Source: an uncultured Clostridium sp. (GTDB lineage Bacteria > Bacillota > Clostridia > Clostridiales > Clostridiaceae). Taken from it: a stretch of 13,196 nucleotides of DNA. Both the position numbers and the translations under genes were made by a program. Of the stretch, positions 1 to 7,757 are shown in pieces. The notes beneath the pieces were generated by a model. It made no database searches, was not told where the DNA came from, and saw only the letters and a program-made list of their open reading frames with translations. The stretch covers positions 1 to 13,196 of the forward strand of contig CAKVNP010000020.1 of the NCBI GenBank assembly GCA_934777095.1, written 5' to 3'. Position 1 is the stretch's first letter. Each line of letters starts with the position of its first letter.

Positions 1-868
1 CTCCTCTACTCACCTTTTTAGATAAAGGTATTAATAAAGTCGGCTTCTTAAGAGCTAATAATTCAAATATACCATTTGCCCCAGCTCTAGAAATAACAAA
101 ATCTGCTGCTTTTAATAAATGTGGAAGTTCATCTTTAACATATTCAAACTGTAAGTATCCTTCAACATTATTTAGACTTGCATCTAGATTTCCTTTCCCA
201 CATACATGTATTACGTTAAAATCTTTTAGTATTTCTGTCAGATTTTTTCTTACTTCATCATTAATACTTTTAGCGCCAAGACTTCCACCTATTACAAGTA
301 AAATATCTTTCTCTTGTTTAAAATTGCAGATTTCTTTTCCTTTTGCCCTATTGCCTTCAAGTATTTCTCTTCTAATTGGAGTACCTGTTAATGCACCTTT
401 ATCTTCTTTGATATATTTTAAACTTTCTCTAAATGTTACACATAATTTATCACAGAACGGTGCTGCTAATTTATTAGCAAGACCTGGCGTCAAATCAGAT
501 TCATGTGCTATTACTGGTATTCTTTTCATAGAAGCTGCTATAACAACAGGCACAGCAACAAATCCTCCTTTTGAAAATACAACATCAGGCTTTTCCTTAG
601 ATAAAATTCTAGTTGCTTGGTACACACCTTTCATCACCTTAAATGGATCAGTAAAATTTTTCATATCAAAGTATCTTCTTAATTTTCCTGATGAAATAGC
701 AAAATAATCTATTTTTGCATCTGTTATGATTTCCTTCTCTATTCCTTCATAGCTTCCTATGTATTTGATATCAAAACCTTCTTCTTTTAGCCTTGGTACT
801 AAAGCTAAATTGGGAGTTACATGCCCTGCAGTACCTCCACCAGTCATTATAATTTTGTACTTACTCAT
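1..868 (-). CDS. murG: MurG, lipid II synthase (partial, cut by window edge)
   Basis: Membrane-associated GT28 glycosyltransferase that moves GlcNAc from UDP-GlcNAc onto undecaprenyl-PP-MurNAc-pentapeptide (lipid I), making lipid II for peptidoglycan. The reverse strand reads [20 protein letters not shown], with the N-terminal Gly-rich lipid I/membrane loop (GGTAGH, residues 11-16; GGTGGH is more usual). Further on are the second Gly-rich loop [11 protein letters not shown] and the donor-site stretch [18 protein letters not shown]. In all, 289 complete codons are present. The family is about 355 residues long, so roughly the last 65 lie outside the window. ATG at 868 is preceded by AGAGGTG, a good ribosome binding site. 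The ISRAGAN...SRG form is typical of clostridial MurG as I know it. The gene is not in a mur/fts cluster on its upstream side: the next plus-strand gene is divergent. Confidence 0.95.
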   Translation of the reverse strand, partial: MSKYKIIMTGGGTAGHVTPNLALVPRLKEEGFDIKYIGSYEGIEKEIITDAKIDYFAISSGKLRRYFDMKNFTDPFKVMKGVYQATRILSKEKPDVVFSKGGFVAVPVVIAASMKRIPVIAHESDLTPGLANKLAAPFCDKLCVTFRESLKYIKEDKGALTGTPIRREILEGNRAKGKEICNFKQEKDILLVIGGSLGAKSINDEVRKNLTEILKDFNVIHVCGKGNLDASLNNVEGYLQFEYVKDELPHLLKAADFVISRAGANGIFELLALKKPTLLIPLSKKVSRG

Positions 869-899
869 AATGCACCTCTATCATTAATTATTCATTATC

Positions 900-908
900 A
901 TTTTACCA
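900..908 (-). promoter_or_regulatory. Putative extended -10 promoter of murG
   Basis: The minus strand reads TGGTAAAAT, a TG-N extended -10 with hexamer TAAAAT. It would start transcription about 25 bases before the murG ATG. No good -35 hexamer is visible at 16-18 bases. The same TGN-TA(A/G)AAT form occurs before three other genes in the window, which supports the call, but AT-rich sequence produces such matches easily. Confidence 0.35.
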
Positions 909-916
909 CTTAACTT

Positions 917-1036
917 CTATTTTTCCACCTTTTCTGCTAAATTAATATAGCTTTTAACTGCAAATATTATTAATACTGGTAAAAATAAATTTCTCAATGT
1001 TTCATATTCTATGAACAAGATTTCGTTTATATTCAT
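917..1036 (-). CDS. Possible 39-residue small hydrophobic protein
   Basis: Open frame of 39 codons plus TAG. It begins MNINEILFIEYETLRNLF and has one hydrophobic stretch (about residues 14-27, LRNLFLPVLIIFAV), then a charged tail ending AEKVEK. The pattern fits a short single-pass membrane peptide. It lies directly upstream of murG on the same strand, and its stop is about 50 bases before the murG ATG. Against it: there is no convincing ribosome binding site before the ATG (the upstream bases are an A/T run), and an ORF this short is easily found by chance in AT-rich DNA. I do not recognise a family. Confidence 0.3.
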   Translation of the reverse strand: MNINEILFIEYETLRNLFLPVLIIFAVKSYINLAEKVEK

Positions 1037-1073
1037 AATATTTTAGTAATAGTGATTCTCGAAAGGATTCTTT

Positions 1074-2198
1074 ATGTATATTGACAATATAAATGAATTA
1101 ATAGATGGAGGCATATTAGATATCTCTAAATACTGCTCATCAGAGTCCTGTAAAAAAACACTGAGAATTAACAATTCAATAAATGAAATAACTCTCACAA
1201 GCAATAGCATTCCTTGTAACATAGATATTTCTGTAGAAGAGAGAACTACTGACCTAATAATAAAAATTAACAATTTATCTATAAATTCAAATAATATAGC
1301 GTTTGACCTTACCAAGGGCCGCTTCTGTAACTATAAAGTTTTTATGATTCTTTCTGGTAATAATACCATTGCTAGTACTAGTAATATTGCAATCTGCATC
1401 AACAATAACCATACTATAGAATTTTGTGGCTCAAGAAATTCTTCATTAAAAATATTAGGGGGAGATTACTCCCCTGCCTTAGGTAACACTAAACTTTGCG
1501 CAGGAAATGCTCATATAATTTTTTCAGGCACAGGAAATATAGACATCTTTGGCGGGCGTATTACTCAAGATACATTCGTAGAAGCCTCTAATACACTTGC
1601 ACAATCAGCGGGAATAAATATCAGTCACAAAAATAATGATGAGATTTCTTCACTTTCAATAAAAGATTCCATTAACTTAAAAATTAAAGGTGGCAATTCT
1701 CTATTCTCTAGTCAACTATCAGACAATCCCCAGATCAGTTACGGATCTGCTGGTATAGCTGCGGACTATTATACACTCATTGAAAAGAAAAGTATTGGCA
1801 TTTTAGATATTTCAGGTGGCAGCGGTGATATTGGCGGCCCTGCTATATTAACTAAAGGAGCATTTATTAAGATAATCGAACCTTCGGTTTTATCATCGGG
1901 GCATAATAATAGTACTACAAATAAGGAGTACTCAGATATAATCCTTTTTGTAACTGATGAAACTATTAAAAACATACAAAAAAACAAACTATTTCTTTCT
2001 AAAAATATACTTATTAATGGTAAAATATCTACTACACCACCCTATAATTTCATTGCCAGTACTGAATTAAATAATCTTCTTAACCTAAGCAAAAATGCTT
2101 CTCGCTCTAAAATTCAAGAAATAGTACTTAATGAATCAAAAAACAATTCTACAATCAAAAAGTTATTCAAAAAAATATATAGAAGGTTATATGGCTAA
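1074..2198 (+). CDS. Unrecognised 374-residue protein, predicted beta-solenoid-like
   Basis: I do not recognise the family. The sequence alternates short beta-prone stretches with Asn/Ser/Gly turns (for example IIFSGTGNIDIFGG at about 148-161, LKIKGGN at 202-208, GILDISGGSGDIGGPAI at 242-258). This rhythm resembles the Gly-rich repeats of clostridial surface proteins that form beta-helices, but here it is degenerate. There is no N-terminal signal peptide, membrane segment or sorting motif, so it is probably cytoplasmic unless exported unusually. All seven cysteines lie in residues 21-142. The C-terminus is strongly basic (KKLFKKIYRRLYG). Start: ATG at 1074 with GAAAGGA at 1061-1067 and a 6-base spacer. 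It is a lone gene, divergent from murG and convergent with recJ, and ends 0 bases before a strong terminator hairpin. It could be a carbohydrate-binding or scaffold protein, but function is unknown. Confidence 0.8.
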   Translation: MYIDNINELIDGGILDISKYCSSESCKKTLRINNSINEITLTSNSIPCNIDISVEERTTDLIIKINNLSINSNNIAFDLTKGRFCNYKVFMILSGNNTIASTSNIAICINNNHTIEFCGSRNSSLKILGGDYSPALGNTKLCAGNAHIIFSGTGNIDIFGGRITQDTFVEASNTLAQSAGINISHKNNDEISSLSIKDSINLKIKGGNSLFSSQLSDNPQISYGSAGIAADYYTLIEKKSIGILDISGGSGDIGGPAILTKGAFIKIIEPSVLSSGHNNSTTNKEYSDIILFVTDETIKNIQKNKLFLSKNILINGKISTTPPYNFIASTELNNLLNLSKNASRSKIQEIVLNESKNNSTIKKLFKKIYRRLYG

Positions 2199-2246
2199 AA
2201 AAAGCACCCACTACTTATATCTGCTTTGATATAGTGGGTGCTTTTT
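2199..2246. terminator. Bidirectional rho-independent terminator between the orphan gene and recJ
   Basis: Perfect 15-bp stem AAAAAGCACCCACTA (2199-2213) with TAGTGGGTGCTTTTT (2232-2246) around an 18-base loop that can itself pair TATC with GATA. The A-run on one side and T-run on the other give a U-tract in both directions. It therefore can end both the plus-strand gene stopping at 2198 and recJ stopping at 2260. Confidence 0.92.
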
Positions 2247-2259
2247 ATATTATATTTTA

Positions 2260-4023
2260 TTAGGATACTCTAAAATTCTGAATCATCAGCTGTACTTTTT
2301 TATTACCCATATATTCATTTATATCTGGATAATACACAAAATCCATTTTTATGTTTCGTGAGCTGCCATCTAGCATTTTATTATATTCCAGCTCTCCATA
2401 AGCATCTTTAACTTCCTCTTCAAATCTTACAATATCACCGAAATAAATAGCATCGATAAACATTTTTCCATCAGTTAAATTAAGCTTTAAAACATTTTTA
2501 TCTTTTCCTAAAATCCTTGCTCCTCTTACTGTAAGAGATTTTACTGCAAAAGTAGGTTTTGAATTACCCTTGCCATATGGCTCTAATAATGAAATTTGAT
2601 CTATTAAATTATAGTTAATTGCATTTAGCATTAAAGGCATATCAATAGAAACCTTAGGAAGCACATCTTCATCAGTTAAAGTAGTAATTTCATTAAGTCT
2701 ATTTCTGAAACTATCAATATTTTCAATAGGAATAGACATACCTGCTGCCATAGGATGTCCACCAAACTTTCCTAATAGATCTTTGCACTTAATTAATTCT
2801 TCATACATATTATATTCTTCAATAGATCTTCCTGAACCCTTAGCTCCATCATGCCCTTTTGTTAATACAATGGCAGGAAGATTATATTTTTCTCTTATTC
2901 TACCGGCTATGATTCCTGCTATACTTTCATGAACATCTGGCAGATAAACTACCAGCACCTTATCTTCACTCATATTATTTTCTTCAATGATCTTTATAGC
3001 TTCCTCTAAACCTTCTTTAGTAAGCTCCTGCCTATCCTTATTTAGCTCATGCAGCTTTTCAGCTAGCTCATCAGCCTTCTCTGGATTCTCTTCTAATAAA
3101 AGCTTTAACGCCCACATAGCCTGTTCTAATCTTCCTGATGCATTTATACTTGGCCCTACTACAAAACCTAAAGAATATACAGTGATGCTTTTATCAGCAA
3201 TTCCTGTTGCTTTAAATAATGATTGTAAACCAATATTAGAAGTATTATTTATTATTTCTAATCCCTTTTTTACTATAACTCTATTTTCATCTACTAAATC
3301 TACTACATCACATACCGTTGCAACAGCTATATATTGCAATAGCTCTTCAACTTCGTTTTCATATCCATAAGCTTCATATAACTTTTCAATAAGTTTAAAA
3401 GCTACTCCTGCACCACAAAGTTTTTTGAACTTATATTTACAATCATCCTGTTTAGGATTTACAATACAATCTCCTGGTGGAACCACATATGTACGTTTTC
3501 CCTCCTCATCTTCTATAAAAGGAATATCATGATGATCTGTGATTATTACAGTAAGTCCTAACTCCTTGGCTAATTTAATCTGCTCTATAGCTGAAATTCC
3601 ATTATCGCAGGTAATTATAATATCAATATTATCTTCTGCTGCCTTTCTAATAATACTTTCATTTATCCCATAACCTTCTGTAATTCTATCTGGTATATGA
3701 TAACTTACTATTGCATTGCATCTTCTTAAAGCCTTATATAAAACATAAGTACTCATAACTCCATCAACATCGTAATCTCCTACGATAAGAATTTTTTTAC
3801 CTGATTCTATTCCTTCTCGTAAAATGGCTACTGCATTAGTTAAATCCTTCATTTCATCTGCAGAATGAAAATCTTTTGTAGAAGAAGCTAAAAATCTTTT
3901 AGCCTCTTCTACATCATAAATGCCCCTATTAACTAAAAGCTTTGCTACGACTGGGCTTATTCCCACCTTTTGCGCAAATGCCTCCGTATTAAATTTTACA
4001 TTTCTTACAGTCCATCTCTCCAC
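2260..4023 (-). CDS. recJ: RecJ, single-stranded-DNA-specific 5'-3' exonuclease
   Basis: DHH-superfamily nuclease that degrades single-stranded DNA 5' to 3' in recombinational, mismatch and base-excision repair, using Mn/Mg. Visible motifs: GDYDVDG at 82-88 (motif I), CDNG at 139-142, TDHHD at 162-166 (the DHH signature), ATVCDVVDL near 235-243 and GPSINASGRL at 290-299. The DHHA1 domain has GSGRS at 396-400 and GGHPMAAGM at 421-429; the remaining C-terminus fits the OB-fold region. Length is 587, close to E. coli RecJ (577) and shorter than the roughly 780-residue Bacillus-type RecJ. The start is GTG at 4023 (the initiating residue is still Met), preceded by GAGGAG about 8 bases upstream. 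It is the second gene of an operon, 14 bases after the DJ-1-family gene. Its 3' side holds a terminator, not apt/relA. Confidence 0.95.
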   Translation of the reverse strand: MERWTVRNVKFNTEAFAQKVGISPVVAKLLVNRGIYDVEEAKRFLASSTKDFHSADEMKDLTNAVAILREGIESGKKILIVGDYDVDGVMSTYVLYKALRRCNAIVSYHIPDRITEGYGINESIIRKAAEDNIDIIITCDNGISAIEQIKLAKELGLTVIITDHHDIPFIEDEEGKRTYVVPPGDCIVNPKQDDCKYKFKKLCGAGVAFKLIEKLYEAYGYENEVEELLQYIAVATVCDVVDLVDENRVIVKKGLEIINNTSNIGLQSLFKATGIADKSITVYSLGFVVGPSINASGRLEQAMWALKLLLEENPEKADELAEKLHELNKDRQELTKEGLEEAIKIIEENNMSEDKVLVVYLPDVHESIAGIIAGRIREKYNLPAIVLTKGHDGAKGSGRSIEEYNMYEELIKCKDLLGKFGGHPMAAGMSIPIENIDSFRNRLNEITTLTDEDVLPKVSIDMPLMLNAINYNLIDQISLLEPYGKGNSKPTFAVKSLTVRGARILGKDKNVLKLNLTDGKMFIDAIYFGDIVRFEEEVKDAYGELEYNKMLDGSSRNIKMDFVYYPDINEYMGNKKVQLMIQNFRVS

Positions 4024-4037
4024 GCTATTTCTCCTCT

Positions 4038-4574
4038 TTAAACAAAAAGCATTGCTTTTTTAATAGCTTCTACTTTTTCTGGTGCTACGTGCTTTAATAT
4101 TTCAAAGGCAAATGGAATAGCAGCTGCTGGTCCTCTTCCTGTTATTATATTTCCATCAACTACAACTAATTCATTTTGATAATTGCAATCTCCTAATTGA
4201 TCTTCAAATCCTGGATAACAAGTAACATTTCTTCCTTGACTTATACCTGCTGTTCCTAATGAAATAGGTCCTGCACAAATAGCAGCGATAAGCTTATTAT
4301 TCTCATTAAATTCTTGAAGTAATTTAATTACTCTGCTATCATCTCTTAGATTAGTTGCCCCTGGCATACCCCCTGGCAATACTACTACGTCATAGTCTTT
4401 TACTTCTTCATTAAAAATTCTATCTGCCTTTACTACCACTTTATGTGAAGTCATTACATCTATATCTCCTACTGCAAATGTATCACATACTACACCTGCT
4501 CTTCTTAAAATATCAACTGTTGTTAATGCCTCTATTGTTTCAAAGCCATTTGCTAATAATACTGCTGTTTTCAT
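4038..4574 (-). CDS. DJ-1/PfpI family protein (YajL/ThiJ-like)
   Basis: Cytoplasmic DJ-1 superfamily protein of 178 residues, the usual length. Members are variously reported as glyoxalase III, protein deglycase or oxidative-stress chaperone; the actual substrate cannot be read from sequence. It has the N-terminal Rossmann-like strand MKTAVLLANGFETIEA with the conserved Glu15 that pairs with the reactive cysteine, the PGGMPGATNL loop at 67-76, and the nucleophile elbow AAICAGP with Cys100. The position matching DJ-1 His126 is Tyr120 (VTCYPGFED), a form I associate with many bacterial members. The ATG at 4574 has a very strong AAGGAGAG site 6 bases upstream. It is first in an operon with recJ. 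The pairing suggests co-expression only; a functional link to repair is inference. Confidence 0.92.
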   Translation of the reverse strand: MKTAVLLANGFETIEALTTVDILRRAGVVCDTFAVGDIDVMTSHKVVVKADRIFNEEVKDYDVVVLPGGMPGATNLRDDSRVIKLLQEFNENNKLIAAICAGPISLGTAGISQGRNVTCYPGFEDQLGDCNYQNELVVVDGNIITGRGPAAAIPFAFEILKHVAPEKVEAIKKAMLFV

Positions 4575-4612
4575 TTTTATCTCTCCTTCTTTCCATAAAA
4601 AATACTATTTTT

Positions 4613-4621
4613 ATTTTATCA
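4613..4621 (-). promoter_or_regulatory. Putative extended -10 promoter of the DJ-1/recJ operon
   Basis: The minus strand reads TGATAAAAT (TG-N extension plus TAAAAT), giving a predicted leader of about 30 bases before the ATG at 4574. There is no clear -35. The match is the same as the one before gdhA and near-identical to the one before parE. Confidence 0.4.
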
Positions 4622-4654
4622 CCGTTTTCTATAAATACACACTTAAAAATTAAA

Positions 4655-4772
4655 AATTATGAATTATGAATGATGAATTGCGGTTGGAATTCTAAAAGAA
4701 TTCCTTTTATTTTAAAATAATCGAAACTCCTTTGGAGTTTTTTCATTAATTCATCATTCATCACTCATAATT
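4655..4772. repeat. Modular inverted-repeat element, copy A
   Basis: The outer arms are 25 bases each (4655-4679 and 4748-4772), inverted, with 2 mismatches. They are built from TATGAAT/GATGAAT units. Inside are two separate hairpins: GGAATTCT/AGAATTCC with loop AAA (4686-4704) and AAACTCC/GGAGTTT with loop TTT (4724-4740, followed by more T). It lies between the DJ-1/recJ promoter and the parC terminator. No coding capacity and no clear target-site duplication were seen. The same architecture recurs at 12821-12984 and as a half copy at 9914-9968. Confidence 0.8.
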
Positions 4773-4787
4773 CATCATTAAATAGAA

Positions 4788-4820
4788 TTAAAGGAACTCA
4801 CATAAAATGAGTTCCTTTAA
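4788..4820 (-). terminator. Rho-independent terminator of the parE-parC operon
   Basis: Perfect 13-bp stem TTAAAGGAACTCA (4788-4800) with TGAGTTCCTTTAA (4808-4820) and loop CATAAAA, beginning 4 bases after the parC stop. On the minus strand it is followed by a T-rich but broken tract (TTCTATTT), so it is a moderate terminator by sequence. Confidence 0.8.
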
Positions 4821-4824
4821 CTAT

Positions 4825-7737
4825 TTAAAGTTCTATTTTTACTACTTCATCATCAAAGCCAGTAAGCATAACGCTTGTTCCTCTTCCTGCCCTATTTTGA
4901 AGTTTAATATCGCTTGCTGAAATCACTTTCTTTTTATCATTTTTTGAAATTATCGTAATATTATCTTCGCTGCTACTTGTTATAGCCATTTCACCAGTAG
5001 AATCATCTATTTCTACCGGTTTAACTCTAGCTTGAATTACAGAATCATCTTCTTTTAAGCTGATTCCAGTAACACCAGAAGCCACTCTTCCCATTGTGCT
5101 TACACTTTCACTTAAGAAGCGGATAGCCATACCTTTTTTAGTTAAGATAATTATTTCACTTAATATATCGTTTGTAATACATACATTAATAATTTCATCA
5201 TTTTCAAATTTAAATTTATAAGCGACCTGGCTTGCATAATCACCATCATATTCTTTTAATAGTGATTTCTTCACCATTCCCTTTTTGCTAAAGAAGTATA
5301 CTGCACCTACTTCAAAACTCTTTAATGAATAAATATCTACTATCTTTTCTTCTTTTGAATATCCATCTATTAACGAACTAATTGCTATTTCGCTTTCTAC
5401 CACATTTTTTATTAAGAATGTTGGTATTTTATAAACATTACCTTTATTAGTGAATAGCACTAGATTACTTAAGTTATCAGTATTAACCTTTAATCTATCA
5501 TTCTTTTTAGCTTTTGCAAAGCTCTTTAAATTACCTTTTGCAGTTACACCTACAGTAAATTCTGCATATTCAAATTCTTCTTCATATTGGACAGAAACAA
5601 CTTCATCTTCTTTAGTTAAATTGAATAATTGTTTTCCTAAAATATTTCTTGGAGTATTTTCAAGCGCTGGTATATCTAAAGTAAATTGTAATCCAAGCTT
5701 AGATTTTACAGTCATATATTTCTTTTCTTCACCTGATTCCAGCATAATTACATCTATTACTAAATCATTTTCTTTCAGCTTAATTGCCTGCAGCTTACTA
5801 TAGCTTGTTTGGAAATTATCTAATGAACTCTTCTTCACAGCACCACTATTAGTTATAAATTGAAGGCTTCTATCTGCATCAAAAATTCCAACTGACATTG
5901 CTGCTACTATGTTTTCTTTATCAAGGTTTAGAGTTTTGATAATAGAATCTATTCTTTCACCTTTTTCTTTCCACTTACATTCAGGTATATTAATTCCCTT
6001 AGTTTGATACATATTACCCTTATCAGTAAATATAATAATATTTTCTGCAGTATTTGACTTAAATAGGTACTTAAGTTCATCACCATCTCTATAATCTATA
6101 TCATCGGCATTAGAATTAGACCTTGTATAGCTCTTCATTGGAATTCTCTTAATAAATCCATCCTTTGATAGAGTAACCATTACGTCTTCAACTACGATAA
6201 GTTCTTCTACATCTATCTTAGCTTCACTATCATCTTCTACTATTTGAGTTCTTCTAGGATTTCTATACTTATCAGTAATTTCTTTTAATTCTTTTTTAAC
6301 AACCTTCAATAGTTCTTTTTCGCTCTCTAAAATCTTCTTTAATCTCTTAATAGTCTTTTCAAGCTCTTCATATTCCTTTTGGAATACTTTAATTTCAAGA
6401 CCTGTTAATCTATAAAGCATAAGCTCTAAGATAGCTTCTGCCTGTACTTCAGTAAACCCAAATTTACTTATTAAGTTAACAGATGCCTCTTTTTTAGAAG
6501 TAGATTCTCTAATAGTTTTAATTACCTCATCTAATACATTTATTGCTTTAATGAAACCTTCTACTATATGGAATCTTTTTTCAGCTATGGTCAACTCTTT
6601 TTTAGTTCTTCTAGTAACTATTTCTTTTTGATGCTCGATATAATGCCCTAAAATAGTTTTTAATCCCATTGTTTCAGGTTTACCATTTGCTAAAGCTACC
6701 ATATTAAAGCTTATGTTACATTGAAGATCAGTTTTCTTAAATAAATATTTAAGAACTTTATCAACCACATCTTCTGTAGCTGCCTTCTTAAATTCAATAA
6801 CAGCCCTAATACCAGTTCTATCTGATTCATCTCTTATATCAACAATACTTTCAAGAGCTTTTTGATGTCTTTTATCACCTGTCATTTCTGATATAGTTTG
6901 TAGTATTTTAGCTTTACATCTTCTATAAGGGAATTCAGTAATAACTATCCCTAATCTTCCATTTTCAAGTTTCTCTATACTAGTCTTTGCCCTTAAAGTT
7001 ACCTTGCCTTCTCCTGTTTCATAAGCAGAAATAAGTGAATTTTTTCCTATTAAGATTCCTCCCGTTGGCAGATCAGGAGCTTTAATGTAATTCATCAATT
7101 CCTTAGTAGTTATTTCTGGATTATCAATATATGCTAGCACACCATCTGTAACTTCTCCTAAATTATGTGGAGGTATATTAGTAGCTAAACCAACTGCTAT
7201 CCCAAAAGTTCCATTTACTAAAAGATTAGGATATCTTGATGGTAATACTTTTGGTTCAAAGTCACTATCTGAATAGTTAGGAACCATATCTACAGTATCT
7301 TTATCAATATCTTTAAGCATTTCCATTGCTATTTTTGAAAGTCTTGCTTCCGTATAACGCATTGCCGCTGCGCTATCTCCATCCATAGAACCAAAGTTCC
7401 CGTGTCCATCAAATAAAGGTTCTCTAGTTGAGAAATCCTGTGCCATTATAACCATTGCATCATAAACTGAAGAATCACCATGAGGGTGGAATTTACCAAG
7501 TACATCCCCTACAATTCTGGCACTTTTATAATATGGTCTATCTGGAAAGGCCTTTAATAAATATGCTCCATACAGTATTCTTCTATGAACAGGCTTTAAG
7601 CCATCTCTTACATCAGGTAAAGCTCTTTCTTTTGCAACTTCCACTGCATATGGAAGATAGTTGTCCGGCATCGCCTCTTCAAGAGGCACTCTCATAATAT
7701 TATTATCTTTAGGAATTCTTATTTCCTTCTTTGCCAT
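4825..7737 (-). CDS. parC: Topoisomerase IV subunit A (ParC/GrlA), type II topoisomerase
   Basis: DNA breakage-reunion subunit of a type IIA topoisomerase; with ParE it decatenates daughter chromosomes using ATP. The winged-helix region has the quinolone-determining motif [12 protein letters not shown] with Ser89 (sensitive-type residue) and Asp93. The catalytic Tyr is Tyr128 in [11 protein letters not shown] coiled-coil stretch covers about 450-490. The C-terminal beta-propeller starts near 511 ([17 protein letters not shown]). At the site where GyrA carries the QRRGGKG box it has a [18 protein letters not shown] stretch, resembling Bacillus/Staphylococcus ParC, so I call ParC and not GyrA. 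At 970 residues it is longer than B. subtilis ParC (about 806) because of a C-terminal domain of about 460 residues. The last blade contains QNRAGRG at 947-953. ATG at 7737 has GAGGAG upstream. It lies 20 bases after parE in one operon. Confidence 0.9.
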   Translation of the reverse strand: MAKKEIRIPKDNNIMRVPLEEAMPDNYLPYAVEVAKERALPDVRDGLKPVHRRILYGAYLLKAFPDRPYYKSARIVGDVLGKFHPHGDSSVYDAMVIMAQDFSTREPLFDGHGNFGSMDGDSAAAMRYTEARLSKIAMEMLKDIDKDTVDMVPNYSDSDFEPKVLPSRYPNLLVNGTFGIAVGLATNIPPHNLGEVTDGVLAYIDNPEITTKELMNYIKAPDLPTGGILIGKNSLISAYETGEGKVTLRAKTSIEKLENGRLGIVITEFPYRRCKAKILQTISEMTGDKRHQKALESIVDIRDESDRTGIRAVIEFKKAATEDVVDKVLKYLFKKTDLQCNISFNMVALANGKPETMGLKTILGHYIEHQKEIVTRRTKKELTIAEKRFHIVEGFIKAINVLDEVIKTIRESTSKKEASVNLISKFGFTEVQAEAILELMLYRLTGLEIKVFQKEYEELEKTIKRLKKILESEKELLKVVKKELKEITDKYRNPRRTQIVEDDSEAKIDVEELIVVEDVMVTLSKDGFIKRIPMKSYTRSNSNADDIDYRDGDELKYLFKSNTAENIIIFTDKGNMYQTKGINIPECKWKEKGERIDSIIKTLNLDKENIVAAMSVGIFDADRSLQFITNSGAVKKSSLDNFQTSYSKLQAIKLKENDLVIDVIMLESGEEKKYMTVKSKLGLQFTLDIPALENTPRNILGKQLFNLTKEDEVVSVQYEEEFEYAEFTVGVTAKGNLKSFAKAKKNDRLKVNTDNLSNLVLFTNKGNVYKIPTFLIKNVVESEIAISSLIDGYSKEEKIVDIYSLKSFEVGAVYFFSKKGMVKKSLLKEYDGDYASQVAYKFKFENDEIINVCITNDILSEIIILTKKGMAIRFLSESVSTMGRVASGVTGISLKEDDSVIQARVKPVEIDDSTGEMAITSSSEDNITIISKNDKKKVISASDIKLQNRAGRGTSVMLTGFDDEVVKIEL

Positions 7738-7757
7738 ATGAAAATTCTCCTCTCTAA

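Noticed and set aside
324..707. Plus-strand open frame of 127 codons inside murG
   Set aside because: It is antisense to a clear MurG reading frame, has no family resemblance and shows typical mirror-frame composition. The same applies to the open frames opposite recJ, parC, parE and gdhA and to the minus-strand frames opposite the orphan gene and uvsE.
4575..4824. Insertion sequence remnant
   Set aside because: No transposase fragment or IS-type terminal repeats; the inverted arms belong to a short non-coding element.
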